Below the pieces are notes generated by a model. The model had not been told where the DNA came from. It ran no database searches and saw only the letters and a list, made by a program, of their open reading frames with translations. 64,000 nucleotides of DNA from positions 1,550,001 to 1,614,000 of the forward strand of contig NZ_PEGF01000002.1 of NCBI RefSeq assembly GCF_002742635.1. Direction: 5' to 3'. The DNA is from Caulobacter sp. X. Its GTDB lineage: Bacteria; Pseudomonadota; Alphaproteobacteria; Caulobacterales; Caulobacteraceae. A program made the position numbers and the translations under genes. This document shows, piece by piece, positions 42,615 to 51,294 of the stretch (position 1 is its first letter; every line of letters begins with the position of its first letter).

Positions 42615-42920
42615 CTAGCCCTCGACGAACCGGGGAATGGGCCCGACCTGCGGGGTCTGATCAGGCAGCTCCACGAACTCTTCGTCGATGAAGCACCAGC
42701 CCCAGCCCTCGGGCGGGTCATAGCCCTCGATGATCGGATGGCGGGTCGCGCGGAAGTGGGCGCTGGCGTGCTTGCTGGGGCTGTCGTCGCAGCAGCCGAC
42801 ATGGCCGCAGGTCCGGCAGAGGCGCAAGTGCACCCACCAGCCGCCGGTCTTCAGGCATTCCTCGCAGCCCTTGGCGCTGGGCGTGACCAGGCGGATCGCG
42901 TCGCCGTGCATGCAGGTCAT
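42615..42920 (-). CDS. UBP-type zinc finger protein
   Basis: A 101-residue protein made almost entirely of a UBP (ZnF-UBP) zinc finger. Ligand candidates are C3 and H5, C19 and C22 (GCEEC), C35 and C38 (LCRTCG), C43/C44, H51, H55 and H61. The core pattern HLRLCRTCGHVGCCDDSPSK is characteristic. In eukaryotes this finger binds the free C-terminal GG of ubiquitin; bacterial copies have no known ligand. It begins 11 nt after the flavoprotein gene stop on the same strand, so the two form an operon. The final 25 residues are acidic and Pro-rich. Confidence 0.85.
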   Translation of the reverse strand: MTCMHGDAIRLVTPSAKGCEECLKTGGWWVHLRLCRTCGHVGCCDDSPSKHASAHFRATRHPIIEGYDPPEGWGWCFIDEEFVELPDQTPQVGPIPRFVEG

Positions 42921-42931
42921 CGGCGCGCTCC

Positions 42932-44575
42932 CTACGCGTTGGCCAGATAGGCGTGGATCGCCGCGACGGCCTGGGCGCCTTCGCCGACGGCGGCGGCCAC
43001 GCGCTTGACCGAGCCGGCCCGGACGTCGCCGATCGCGAACACGCCCTTGCGGCTGGTCTGCAGCAGGGGGTGGCCGGGCGCGAGGTCGGTTCCGGTCCGC
43101 ACGAAGCCGTGGTTGTCCAGCTCGACCTGGCATTGCGATAGCCAGCCGGTGTTGGGCGCGGCGCCGATGAACAGGAAAAGGTGGCTGATGGCGCGGGCGG
43201 TCTCCGCGCCGCCGGGACCGCGCCAGCGGATGCTGGACAGCTGGCCGCCTTCGCCCTCCAGGGCGACGACTTCACTGCGGACGACAACCTCGATGTTGGG
43301 CGTGCTCTCGATGCGGTCGATCAGGTACCGCGACATGGTCGCCGCCAGGCTTTCGCCGCGCACGATCATCCAGACCTTCTTGACCTGGCTGGAGAGGTAG
43401 ACGGCCGCCTGTCCCGCCGAATTGCCGGCGCCGACCAGGGCGACTTCCTGCCCCGCGCACAGCTTGGCCTCGAGCGGCGAGGCCCAATAGTGGACGCTGG
43501 CGCCCTCGAACTGGTCGAGGTTTTCGACATCCAGACGGCGATAACGGGCGCCGCTGGCGATCACCACCGTCCGGGCCTGGGCCTTCTCGCCGCTGACCAG
43601 GGCCAGGCGATAGCGGTGCAGGCCGTCGTCCTCGCAGGCCAGGGAGGCGACCTCGTCGGGGATGGCCAGTTCGGCGCCGAACTTCTGGGCCTGGCCATGG
43701 GCGCGGCCCATCAGGGCCATGCCGGAAATCCCGGTCGGGAAGCCCAGATAGTTCTCGATCCTCGCCGAGGCCCCGGCCTGGCCGCCGAAGGCGCGAGTAT
43801 CCAGCACCAGCACCGACAGGCCCTCGGACGCCGCGTAGACGGCGGTGGCCAGGCCCGCGGGCCCGGCGCCGACCACGGCGACGTCATAGACCTTGCTCTC
43901 GTCGATCGGCCCGACCAGGCCGATGCAGCGGCCCAGCTGGTGGTTGGTCGGCTGGCGCAGGATCGAGCCGTTCGGACACAGGACGATCGGCAGCTCGCTC
44001 TCGTCGACCTCGAAGCGCTGGATCAGCACCTTGGCGCAGTCCATCTGGTCCGGGTCGAGGTTCTGATAGGGGTGGCCGTTGCGGGCCAGGAAGCCGGCCA
44101 GGCGGATGACCTCGGCGTCGGCGGCGCGGCCGATGATGATGGGCCCGCCGGCGCCGGTCTCGATCAGGCTGACCCGGCGCAGGATCAGGGCGCGCATGAT
44201 CCGCTCGCCCAGTTCGGCCTCGGCCACGAGCACGGCGCGCAGGCGGTCGGGCGGGATCAGCAACGCCTCGACCTCGGTCAGGGCGGTGACGTCGACCAAC
44301 GAGGGGCGGCCGGACAGCTGGTTGATCTCGCCGACGAACTGGCCGGGATCGTGCTCGACGATCGGCTGGCTCTCGCGATTGGCGTCGCGGCGGGTGATGG
44401 CCACGCGCCCCTCCAGCACGACGAACAGGCCGGGCGAGGCGACGCCCGCCGTGGCCAGGGCCTCGCCGGCCTTGGCCTGGACGACTTGGCCGAAGCGGCG
44501 CAGGCGGTCGATCTCCTCCGGCTCCAGCCGGGGAAACATCTGAGCGCGACGGGTTTCTAAGGTGGTGCTGGCCAT
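42932..44575 (-). CDS. cNMP-binding thioredoxin-reductase-like flavoprotein
   Basis: A 547-residue fusion. Residues ~10-125 form a cyclic-nucleotide-binding (CAP-like) domain (FVVLEGRVAITRR, GQFVGEINQLSGRP). Residues ~143-222 look like a thioredoxin/glutaredoxin-like insert (GHPYQNLDPDQMDCAKVLI). The rest is a thioredoxin-reductase-type FAD/NAD(P)H domain with GAGPAGLATA (236-245) and a second dinucleotide motif VGAGNSAGQAA. The usual redox CxxC is missing; WASPLEAKLC stands in the region. Whether any cNMP is bound is unproven. Upstream of, and coupled to, the UBP-finger gene; divergent from fdhD. Confidence 0.85.
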   Translation of the reverse strand: MASTTLETRRAQMFPRLEPEEIDRLRRFGQVVQAKAGEALATAGVASPGLFVVLEGRVAITRRDANRESQPIVEHDPGQFVGEINQLSGRPSLVDVTALTEVEALLIPPDRLRAVLVAEAELGERIMRALILRRVSLIETGAGGPIIIGRAADAEVIRLAGFLARNGHPYQNLDPDQMDCAKVLIQRFEVDESELPIVLCPNGSILRQPTNHQLGRCIGLVGPIDESKVYDVAVVGAGPAGLATAVYAASEGLSVLVLDTRAFGGQAGASARIENYLGFPTGISGMALMGRAHGQAQKFGAELAIPDEVASLACEDDGLHRYRLALVSGEKAQARTVVIASGARYRRLDVENLDQFEGASVHYWASPLEAKLCAGQEVALVGAGNSAGQAAVYLSSQVKKVWMIVRGESLAATMSRYLIDRIESTPNIEVVVRSEVVALEGEGGQLSSIRWRGPGGAETARAISHLFLFIGAAPNTGWLSQCQVELDNHGFVRTGTDLAPGHPLLQTSRKGVFAIGDVRAGSVKRVAAAVGEGAQAVAAIHAYLANA

Positions 44576-44694
44576 TACCGGAGATTGCGCCAGGAATGAC
44601 GTTTGGTCATCGGCGGATCGATGACGGTTTTGAACAATCGTGTCGTAACGTCATCGGCTGTACCGCCCGGCGCCCACGGAGTAGGCTTCCAGGC

Positions 44695-45510
44695 ATGTCG
44701 CGTTCCGCCATTGCTCCCCGCCCCGCCGTCCAATGGCGCGCCGATCAGGCCGCGCGACCGTTCGAGCGGATCACGCCGCGGGAGACGGCGGTGGGCCTGT
44801 CGTTCGACGGTCGTCCGCACACGGTGCTGATGGCGACGCCGGAGAACCTGGGTGAGCTGGCGCTGGGCTTCGTGGTCACCGAAGGCGTCGCCAAGGCGGG
44901 CGACGTGACGGCGGTCTCCATCAAGGAAGAAGAGCAGGGCGTCCTGGTCGACGTCGCCTTCGCGCCCGGCGTCCTGGCCCGCAAGGCCCGGCCGCGCAAT
45001 CTCGAGGGGCGGTCCAGCTGTGGTCTTTGCGGCGTCCAGCGCCTGGCCGACGCGGTCCGGCCGCTGCCGGCGGTGGAGGAGGGCGTCTGCATCCGGCACG
45101 AGGCGATCCCCATCGCGCTGGCGGCGCTGGAGGAACAGCAAGCCCTGGGCCGCCTGACCCGGGCGACCCACGCGGCCGCCTTCTTCACGCCGGAGGCTGA
45201 GCTTGTCCTGGTCCGTGAGGACGTCGGCCGTCATAACGCGCTCGACAAGTTGGCCGGCGCCATGGCGCGAGACGGGATCGACGCCGCATCGGGCTTCGTC
45301 GTCGTCACCAGTCGCTGCTCGTTCGAGATGGTCGAAAAGACCGCCCGGATGGGCTGCCCCATCCTGGTCGCGGTGTCGGCGCCGACCGACCTGGCGGTCG
45401 CCAAGGCGGATGAGGCCGGGATCACCTTGGTCGCCCTCGCGCGTTCCGACGGTCACGCGGTATTCGCCGGCGGGAAGCGACTGATCGAAGCCCAAGCGGA
45501 GCTGGTCTGA
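44695..45510 (+). CDS. fdhD: Formate dehydrogenase accessory sulfurtransferase FdhD
   Basis: FdhD transfers sulfur from IscS to the molybdenum cofactor of formate dehydrogenase-type enzymes. The 271-residue protein contains the family CxxC motif in RSSCGLCGVQ, plus FVVTEGVAKAGDV and the C-terminal VREDVGRHNALDKLAGAM. The ATG gives MSRSAIAPRP, a normal N-terminus. Its TGA overlaps the start of the molybdoenzyme gene by one base (TGATG), so the sulfurtransferase and its probable client are translated together. Confidence 0.94.
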   Translation: MSRSAIAPRPAVQWRADQAARPFERITPRETAVGLSFDGRPHTVLMATPENLGELALGFVVTEGVAKAGDVTAVSIKEEEQGVLVDVAFAPGVLARKARPRNLEGRSSCGLCGVQRLADAVRPLPAVEEGVCIRHEAIPIALAALEEQQALGRLTRATHAAAFFTPEAELVLVREDVGRHNALDKLAGAMARDGIDAASGFVVVTSRCSFEMVEKTARMGCPILVAVSAPTDLAVAKADEAGITLVALARSDGHAVFAGGKRLIEAQAELV

Positions 45511-47816
45511 TGGCGAACGAAAAGGCGCCGGGTGTTCGCCCTTATCGCCATCCGGCCGGCGGCTGGGATGCACTGAAGGCGGTCGCCGGCGCGCTGATCG
45601 ATCAGGAGACCGTTGTCGAGGGCGGCAAGACCTTGTTGCGGGCCAACCAGCCGGAGGGCTTCGATTGCCCCGGCTGCGCCTGGCCCGATCCCAAGCACAC
45701 CTCATCGTTCGAGTTCTGCGAGAACGGCGCCAAGGCCGTGGCCTGGGAGGCGACGTCCAAGCGGGCGACGCCAGAGGTCTTCGCCCAGCACACGGTCAGC
45801 GAGCTTCTCACCTGGAGCGACCATGAGATCGAGGACCTGGGCCGGCTGACCGAGCCCATGGCCTATGATCCCGCCGATGACCGCTACAAGGCCATCACCT
45901 GGGACGAGGCCTTCGCGCGGACCGGGGCGGCGCTGAAGGCGCTAGACGATCCGAACCAGGCGCAGTTCTACGCCTCGGGTCGCGCGTCGAACGAGGCGGC
46001 GTTCCTGTACCAACTGCTGGGGCGCCGGTTCGGGACCAACAATTTTCCCGACTGCTCGAACATGTGTCATGAGCCGACCAGCGTCGGCCTGCCGGACTCG
46101 ATCGGCCTGGGCAAGGGTTCGGTCACGCTGGAAGACTTTGACCACGCCGACCTGATCCTGTGCTTCGGGCACAATCCCGGCACCAATCATCCGCGGATGA
46201 TGGCGACCTTGCGCGAGGCCAGCCGGCGCGGCGCGACGATCCTGGCCTTCAATCCGTTGCGGGAACGGGCGCTGGAGCGGTTCGCCTCGCCGCAGGATCC
46301 GGTCGAGATGACGACCCTGACCTCGACCCCGATCGCCTCGGCCTATTACCAGCTGACCATCGGCGGCGACGCCTTGCTGGTTCAGGGCATGATGAAGGCG
46401 GTGCTGGCGCTGGACGCGCGGGACGGCGGGGGGCTGGACCGCGACTTCATCGCCGAGCACACCACCGGCTTCGAGGCGCTGGTCGCGCATCTGGAGGCGC
46501 TGGATTGGGCGACCATCGAGGCCGGCTGCGGCCTGCCGCGCGGGCGGATCGAGGACGCGGCCGCGACCTACGCCCGCTCCAAGGCGACGATCCTTTGCTA
46601 CGGCATGGGCCTCACCCAGCACCGCGACAGTTCCCAGACCGTCCAGCAACTGGTCAATCTGCTGCTGCTGAAGGGCAATATCGGCCGGCCGGGCGCGGGG
46701 ATCTGTCCGCTGCGAGGCCATTCGAATGTCCAGGGCAACCGCACGGTCGGCATCTGGGAGAAGCCTTCGGAGGCGCTGTCAGACTCGATCCGCGACGTCT
46801 TCGGCTTCGAGCCGCCCCGCGTCCACGGCCACACCGTGATCGAGGCAATCGCGGCGATGGAGCGAGGCGAGGCCAAGGTCTTCGTCGGCCTGGGCGGCAA
46901 CTTCGCCGTCGCCGCGCCGGATCCGGTGCGGACCTTCGCGGCCATGCGCAGGCTGGACATGGCGGTCCACATCGCCACCAAGCCCAACCGCACGCACCTG
47001 CTGGTCGGCAAGGCTGCGCTGCTGCTGCCGTGCCTGGGGCGGACCGAACTCGACGTGCGGGCCGGCGTTCGCCAGTCGGTGACGGTCGAGGACTCGATGT
47101 CGATGGTCCACGCCTCGCGGGGCCTGAACCCGCCGGCGTCCGAGCATCTGCTGTCCGAGCCGGCCATCGTCGCGGGGATCGCGGCGGCGACCTTCGGCCA
47201 GGATCCGCTGATCGACTGGCTGGGCCTCGCCGACGACTACGACGCCATCCGCGACCTGATCGCCCGGGTCTTCCCGGTCGCCTTTGACGGTTACAACGAG
47301 AAGGTCCGCGTTCCGGGCGGCTTCCGCCTGCCGGTCGGACCCTCGGATCGGGTGTGGAAGACGGCGACGGGCAAGGCCAACTTCCTGGTCTTCGATCCGA
47401 AGGGCGGCGACCCGCGCCGGGGCGACCCGGACGTGCTGATCCTGACCACCCTGCGCAGCCATGATCAGTACAACACGACCATCTACGGCCAGAACGACCG
47501 CTATCGCGGCGTGTTCGGTCGGCGCGACGTCGTCTTCGCCAATCCCGACGACATGGCGCGGTTGGGTCTGGCGGAAGGCGATCTGATCGATGTCGGCGCG
47601 GCCTTCGACGAGAGCGGCGAGCGCGTGGTCCGCGCCTTCACGGTCGTCGCGCGGGATATCCCGCCGGGTTGCCTGGCCGCCTATTACCCAGAGACCAATG
47701 TGGTCATCGCGCTGGACGACTACGATCAGCGCTCGGGCACGCCGGCCTACAAGTCCGCGCCCGTCAGGCTCCGCAAGCATCAGGCCGAATGGCGTTCGAT
47801 GACTTCCAAGTCATGA
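45510..47816 (+). CDS. FdhF/YdeP-family molybdopterin oxidoreductase
   Basis: A 768-residue molybdopterin (bis-MGD) enzyme of the YdeP family. N-terminal FDCPGCAWPDP and FEFCENGAKAVAWE are family hallmarks. The moco-binding domains follow (YASGRASNEAAFLYQLLGRRFGTNNFPDCSNMC in two runs), with LCFGHNPGTNHPRMM and MGLTQHRDSSQTVQQL. A C-terminal MopB cap includes LTTLRSHDQYNTTIYGQNDR. No electron-transfer or membrane subunits are nearby. E. coli YdeP is linked to acid resistance, but the substrate is unknown; formate cannot be assumed. Paired with fdhD by a TGATG overlap. Confidence 0.9.
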   Translation: MANEKAPGVRPYRHPAGGWDALKAVAGALIDQETVVEGGKTLLRANQPEGFDCPGCAWPDPKHTSSFEFCENGAKAVAWEATSKRATPEVFAQHTVSELLTWSDHEIEDLGRLTEPMAYDPADDRYKAITWDEAFARTGAALKALDDPNQAQFYASGRASNEAAFLYQLLGRRFGTNNFPDCSNMCHEPTSVGLPDSIGLGKGSVTLEDFDHADLILCFGHNPGTNHPRMMATLREASRRGATILAFNPLRERALERFASPQDPVEMTTLTSTPIASAYYQLTIGGDALLVQGMMKAVLALDARDGGGLDRDFIAEHTTGFEALVAHLEALDWATIEAGCGLPRGRIEDAAATYARSKATILCYGMGLTQHRDSSQTVQQLVNLLLLKGNIGRPGAGICPLRGHSNVQGNRTVGIWEKPSEALSDSIRDVFGFEPPRVHGHTVIEAIAAMERGEAKVFVGLGGNFAVAAPDPVRTFAAMRRLDMAVHIATKPNRTHLLVGKAALLLPCLGRTELDVRAGVRQSVTVEDSMSMVHASRGLNPPASEHLLSEPAIVAGIAAATFGQDPLIDWLGLADDYDAIRDLIARVFPVAFDGYNEKVRVPGGFRLPVGPSDRVWKTATGKANFLVFDPKGGDPRRGDPDVLILTTLRSHDQYNTTIYGQNDRYRGVFGRRDVVFANPDDMARLGLAEGDLIDVGAAFDESGERVVRAFTVVARDIPPGCLAAYYPETNVVIALDDYDQRSGTPAYKSAPVRLRKHQAEWRSMTSKS

Positions 47817-47897
47817 CCGCGAATTAAGTCGTGGTCCGGACGAAGCATCGATAGCTTGCCCGCATCGAGATACACGCATCCGATGGGGAGCAAACCG

Positions 47898-48737
47898 ATG
47901 CGCGCTATGACCACCCTGGCCGTGCTGGCCGCCGCCGTTTCCGCCGCGGGCGTCGCCCAGGCCGAGCCGTCCGTGAAGATCAAGGACGCCGTCGCCCGCG
48001 TCGTGGTCATTCCGGAGAACCGCCCTGACATTAAGGTGGAGTTCCTGACCACCAACGCCAGCCTGCCCCTGACGGTCCGCAACGAAGGCGACAAGGTCGT
48101 CATCGACGGCGACCTGCGGATGAGCCGGATCAACGGCTGCAACAACCGCAATGGCAAGACGTCGGTCCGGGTGCGCGGCGTCGGCGACGTGGCCTATGAG
48201 AACATTCCGCAGGTCGCCATCCGGACGCCGATGGACGTGCGCGTCGGCGCCGGCGGCGCGGTGTTCGGCGACATCGGCCGCTCGGACAGCGTCGAGCTGG
48301 GCAACGCCGGCTGCGGCAACTGGACGGTCGCCAACACCAAAGGAAAGCTGGAGGTCAGCCAGGCCGGATCGGGCGACACGCGGACGGGGTCGGCCAGCTC
48401 GGCCGAGATCAGCATCGCCGGATCGGGCGATGTCAGCACCCAGGCGATCGCGGGCGACTTCGAAGCCAATATCGCCGGCTCGGGCGACGTCTCGGCAGCG
48501 AGCATCGGCGGCAAGCTGGAAGGCAATATCGCGGGGTCTGGCGACATCACGGTCGCGGGCGGCCGCAGCCGCGCCGTCGAGGTCAGCGTGATGGGCTCGG
48601 GCGACGTCACCTTCAAGGGCGAGGCCGACCAGCTCGAAGTCAGCGTCATGGGCTCGGGCGACGTCCGCATCGCCAAGGTCAACGGCCCCATCAAGAAGCA
48701 CGTGGCCGGCTCGGGCGACGTCATCATCGGCCAGTAG
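47898..48737 (+). CDS. DUF2807 (GIN) secreted protein with GSGD repeats
   Basis: A 279-residue exported protein with a signal peptide (residues 1-22 ending AQA before EPSVK). The C-terminal half contains seven copies of a (A/M)GSGD(V/I/T) motif spaced about 18-19 residues (IAGSGDVSTQ, IAGSGDVSAA, VMGSGDVTFK and so on), as in the right-handed beta-helix DUF2807 family. The ATG at 47898 is chosen over two upstream starts because GGGGAG lies 7 nt before it and it opens the signal peptide. Role unknown; probably envelope-associated. Ends just before a shared terminator. Confidence 0.8.
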   Translation: MRAMTTLAVLAAAVSAAGVAQAEPSVKIKDAVARVVVIPENRPDIKVEFLTTNASLPLTVRNEGDKVVIDGDLRMSRINGCNNRNGKTSVRVRGVGDVAYENIPQVAIRTPMDVRVGAGGAVFGDIGRSDSVELGNAGCGNWTVANTKGKLEVSQAGSGDTRTGSASSAEISIAGSGDVSTQAIAGDFEANIAGSGDVSAASIGGKLEGNIAGSGDITVAGGRSRAVEVSVMGSGDVTFKGEADQLEVSVMGSGDVRIAKVNGPIKKHVAGSGDVIIGQ

Positions 48738-48743
48738 GCCGGC

Positions 48744-48767
48744 CACGCACACACATATATATATAAG
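48744..48767. repeat. Short (CA)n(TA)n tract
   Basis: ACGCACACACATATATATAT-type dinucleotide run between a gene end and a terminator. Low complexity; no function assigned. Confidence 0.6.
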
Positions 48768-48770
48768 AGT

Positions 48771-48800
48771 GAAGGCCCCGGGATCGCTCCCGGGGCCTTC
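48771..48800. terminator. Bidirectional terminator
   Basis: A perfect 13-bp stem GAAGGCCCCGGGA / TCCCGGGGCCTTC with a TCGC loop between convergent genes. T-rich TTCTTC follows on the plus strand; ATATAT/TTAT sequence follows on the minus strand. Confidence 0.88.
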
Positions 48801-48831
48801 TTCATGTCCGGACCTTGGGTCCAGCCTCCGC

Positions 48832-49590
48832 TTAGCGGACGCCGAAGCCGAACAGGTCGCCGGCCGAGATCAGGTCGGCGCCGGCGCGATCGCGGTCCTT
48901 CAGGCTGCCGCCGAAGGTGTAGCGCAGGCCCACCTTGATGGCGTCGGCGTTCAGGTCGGCCAGGTCGTCGGATTCGCTGTGCGTGTACTTGGCGAAGGTC
49001 GACCAGCCGGTGTTGGCGAACTTGTACTCACCGCCCACGTTCACGTCCCACAGGTCCGCGTTGACGTTGGTGTCGATGCGCGACCAGGCCGCGCCGGCGT
49101 CCAGGCGGAAGTTGTCGGTGACGAAGTAACGGACGTCGCCGCGCACGGTGTAGAGGTCGGCGTCCAGGTCGTTCGACTGGCCGTAGGCCGCGACGCCCGA
49201 CAGGGTCACGTTCGACAGGTACTTGTGAGCTTCGCCGCCGACGGCCCAGATCGTGTCGTTGGCCGGGCGGGAGAGGGCGGTGAAGCCGCCGACGCGCCAG
49301 CTGTCGCCGATCTTGGTGGTCAGGTGGGCGGCGCCCGAGGCGACGGTGTCGTCCGACAGGTCGTTGTCCGAGATCGAGACGTCGCCGTTGGCGGTCACGG
49401 TCCAGGCGCCTTGCAGCGGGATCGCGACCGAGCCGTCGATCACGGCCGACGAGCCGTGGGCGCCGCCGATGTTGGTGTTGAGGTCGGTGTAGTTCACGGC
49501 CGCGCCGACCGAACCCACGTTCTGGGCGAAGGCCGGGGCCGAAACGGCGGCCGCGATCAGGGCGGCGGTGGCGAAGAGCTTGGTACGCAT
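48832..49590 (-). CDS. Small outer-membrane beta-barrel protein
   Basis: A 252-residue protein with a signal peptide (1-22, AFA before QNVGSV). The mature part is a series of amphipathic beta strands alternating with polar turns (NYTDLNTNIGG, LYTVRGDVRYFVTDNFRL, VNVGGEYKFANTGWSTF), with frequent Asp/Asn. It lacks the terminal Phe rule, ending LFGFGVR after an aspartate-rich extension. It probably forms an 8- to 12-strand barrel. Channel or adhesin function unknown. Upstream is the long gene-free stretch before rpsJ. Confidence 0.72.
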   Translation of the reverse strand: MRTKLFATAALIAAAVSAPAFAQNVGSVGAAVNYTDLNTNIGGAHGSSAVIDGSVAIPLQGAWTVTANGDVSISDNDLSDDTVASGAAHLTTKIGDSWRVGGFTALSRPANDTIWAVGGEAHKYLSNVTLSGVAAYGQSNDLDADLYTVRGDVRYFVTDNFRLDAGAAWSRIDTNVNADLWDVNVGGEYKFANTGWSTFAKYTHSESDDLADLNADAIKVGLRYTFGGSLKDRDRAGADLISAGDLFGFGVR

Positions 49591-49942
49591 TGGGTCTATC
49601 CCCTTAGTGACTGTGGCTCCTCCGGCTGGCTGGGCGGTCGTTGTTGGGGGGAGGGGCCGCCCAGTCCGCCGGGGAGGGGCGGCATCTATGGAGGTTCGAC
49701 CCCGCGCTCAAGACCATAGGCGACGCTTGCGGGGCGAATAATGCATTTTTGTGACACTTGCGGAGATGAGAATTTCGACTACGCGCAAGCGGGCGCACGT
49801 TCATTTCTTGCTTTGACCTGAGAGTGTTAAAAACCGACCGGCGTTATGTTTGCGAAGGTCTTGCGCGGAGGGGGAAGGGCGCCTATCCAGAACCCGCCCG
49901 ACGACTCGAGTCCTTTCGGACGAGACAAACCGGACAGAGCGC
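49591..49942. other. Gene-free region between the beta-barrel gene and the S10 promoter
   Basis: No gene supported. It includes the minus-strand upstream region of the beta-barrel gene with an AT-rich patch near 49735-49850 and a hairpin CTCG-GTCC-TTTC-GGAC-GAG near 49914-49926. No binding site recognised. Confidence 0.5.
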
Positions 49943-49971
49943 TTGACGAAACCGATTCTGGAACGTACAAG
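49943..49971 (+). promoter_or_regulatory. Candidate sigma-70 promoter of the S10 operon
   Basis: TTGACG (49943-49948), a 17-nt spacer, and TACAAG (49966-49971). The -35 is 5/6 and the -10 is 4/6 to consensus. It would start transcription near 49978, giving a leader of about 225 nt before rpsJ. Confidence 0.5.
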
Positions 49972-49993
49972 CGCGCCTCTGTTGGACCGGCTG

Positions 49994-50146
49994 TGAGCTT
50001 TCGGGCTCAAACGCGGTTCGCGAGACGCCCGGACATAGCGCCGCAACCTCTTTCGGGAGGGGCGCAATATCTGGTCATCACCCCCGACAGGCGACTGTTG
50101 GGGATTTTGTTTTGCGGACGCTGCGTACGGGACCCATCTGGGTTCC
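49994..50146 (+). promoter_or_regulatory. Structured S10-operon leader with attenuator-like hairpin
   Basis: Four consecutive stems are visible: TGAGC/GCTCA (49994-50009); GCGCC-gcaa-CCTC/GAGG-GGCGC (50038-50065, TTTCGG loop); CCCCGACAG/CTGTTGGGG (50082-50103, GCGA loop); GGGACCC/GGGTTCC (50129-50146). The third is followed by ATTTTGTTTT, a terminator-like U-rich tract, about 90 nt before the rpsJ start. The layout recalls the E. coli S10 leader where L4 provokes termination at a U-rich hairpin. Functional attenuation is inferred. Confidence 0.55.
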
Positions 50147-50204
50147 GAGTTGGTCTTTGAAATGGTTCGAGACGCGGGCGCAGCCCACTAGGAAACCGAG
50201 CGAT

Positions 50205-50513
<309 letters not shown>

Positions 50514-50526
50514 GGAGGGCCCGCTT

Positions 50527-51294
50527 ATGACTCTCCCCACCCAACGCACTGGCGTCCTCGCCAAGAAGCTCGGCATGACCCGCTTCTTCGACGAAGCTGG
50601 TCAGCACGTGCCGGTCACCGTCCTGTCGCTCGACGGTTGCCAGGTCACGGGCGTGCGCACCGTTGAGAAGGACGGCTATACCGCCCTGCAACTCGGCGCT
50701 GGCTCCAAGAAAGCCAAGAACACTTCGAAGGCCCTGCGCGGCCACTTCGCGAAGGCGGCCGTTGAGCCGAAGCGCGTTGTCGCGGAATTCCGCGTCGAGG
50801 AAAGCGCCCTGATCGAAGTCGGCGCCGAACTGACGGCCGACCACTTCGTCGCCGGCCAGAAGGTCGACATCCAAGGCGTCACCGTCGGTAAGGGTTTCGC
50901 CGGCGCCATGAAGCGCTGGAACTTCGGTGGTCTCCGCGCCACCCACGGTGTTTCGGTCTCGCACCGTTCGCACGGTTCGACCGGTAACCGCCAGGATCCG
51001 GGCCGTACGTTCCCGGGCAAGAAGATGGCCGGTCACCTGGGTCAAGAAACCGTCACCACCCTCAACGTCACCGTCTGGAAGGTCGACGTCGAGCGCGGCC
51101 TGATCCTGGTCAAGGGCGCTGTCCCCGGCCACGAAGGCAGCTACGTGAAGGTTCGCGACGCCGTGAAGAAGGCTCTGCCGGCTGACGCTCCGCGTCCGGG
51201 CGCCTTCCGCAAGGCTGGCGAGGCGGCTCCGGCTGCTGCTGAAACCCCCGCTGAAGAGGCCCCGGCGGCTGCGACCGAAGAGGGCGAAGGCTAA
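50527..51294 (+). CDS. rplC: 50S ribosomal protein L3
   Basis: A 255-residue L3 of the early 50S assembly core. It opens [18 protein letters not shown] and contains the internal [20 protein letters not shown] loop that reaches the peptidyl transferase centre, with the Gln (GNRQ) that is methylated by PrmB in some bacteria. The last ~30 residues form an Ala/Glu/Pro-rich tail common in alphaproteobacterial L3. Its stop overlaps the rplD start by one base (TAATG). Confidence 0.97.
   Translation: MTLPTQRTGVLAKKLGMTRFFDEAGQHVPVTVLSLDGCQVTGVRTVEKDGYTALQLGAGSKKAKNTSKALRGHFAKAAVEPKRVVAEFRVEESALIEVGAELTADHFVAGQKVDIQGVTVGKGFAGAMKRWNFGGLRATHGVSVSHRSHGSTGNRQDPGRTFPGKKMAGHLGQETVTTLNVTVWKVDVERGLILVKGAVPGHEGSYVKVRDAVKKALPADAPRPGAFRKAGEAAPAAAETPAEEAPAAATEEGEG

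Noticed and set aside
48744..48767. CA/TA dinucleotide tract as a phase-variable repeat
   Set aside because: It is short and lies after a stop codon next to a terminator, so slippage would not switch a gene.
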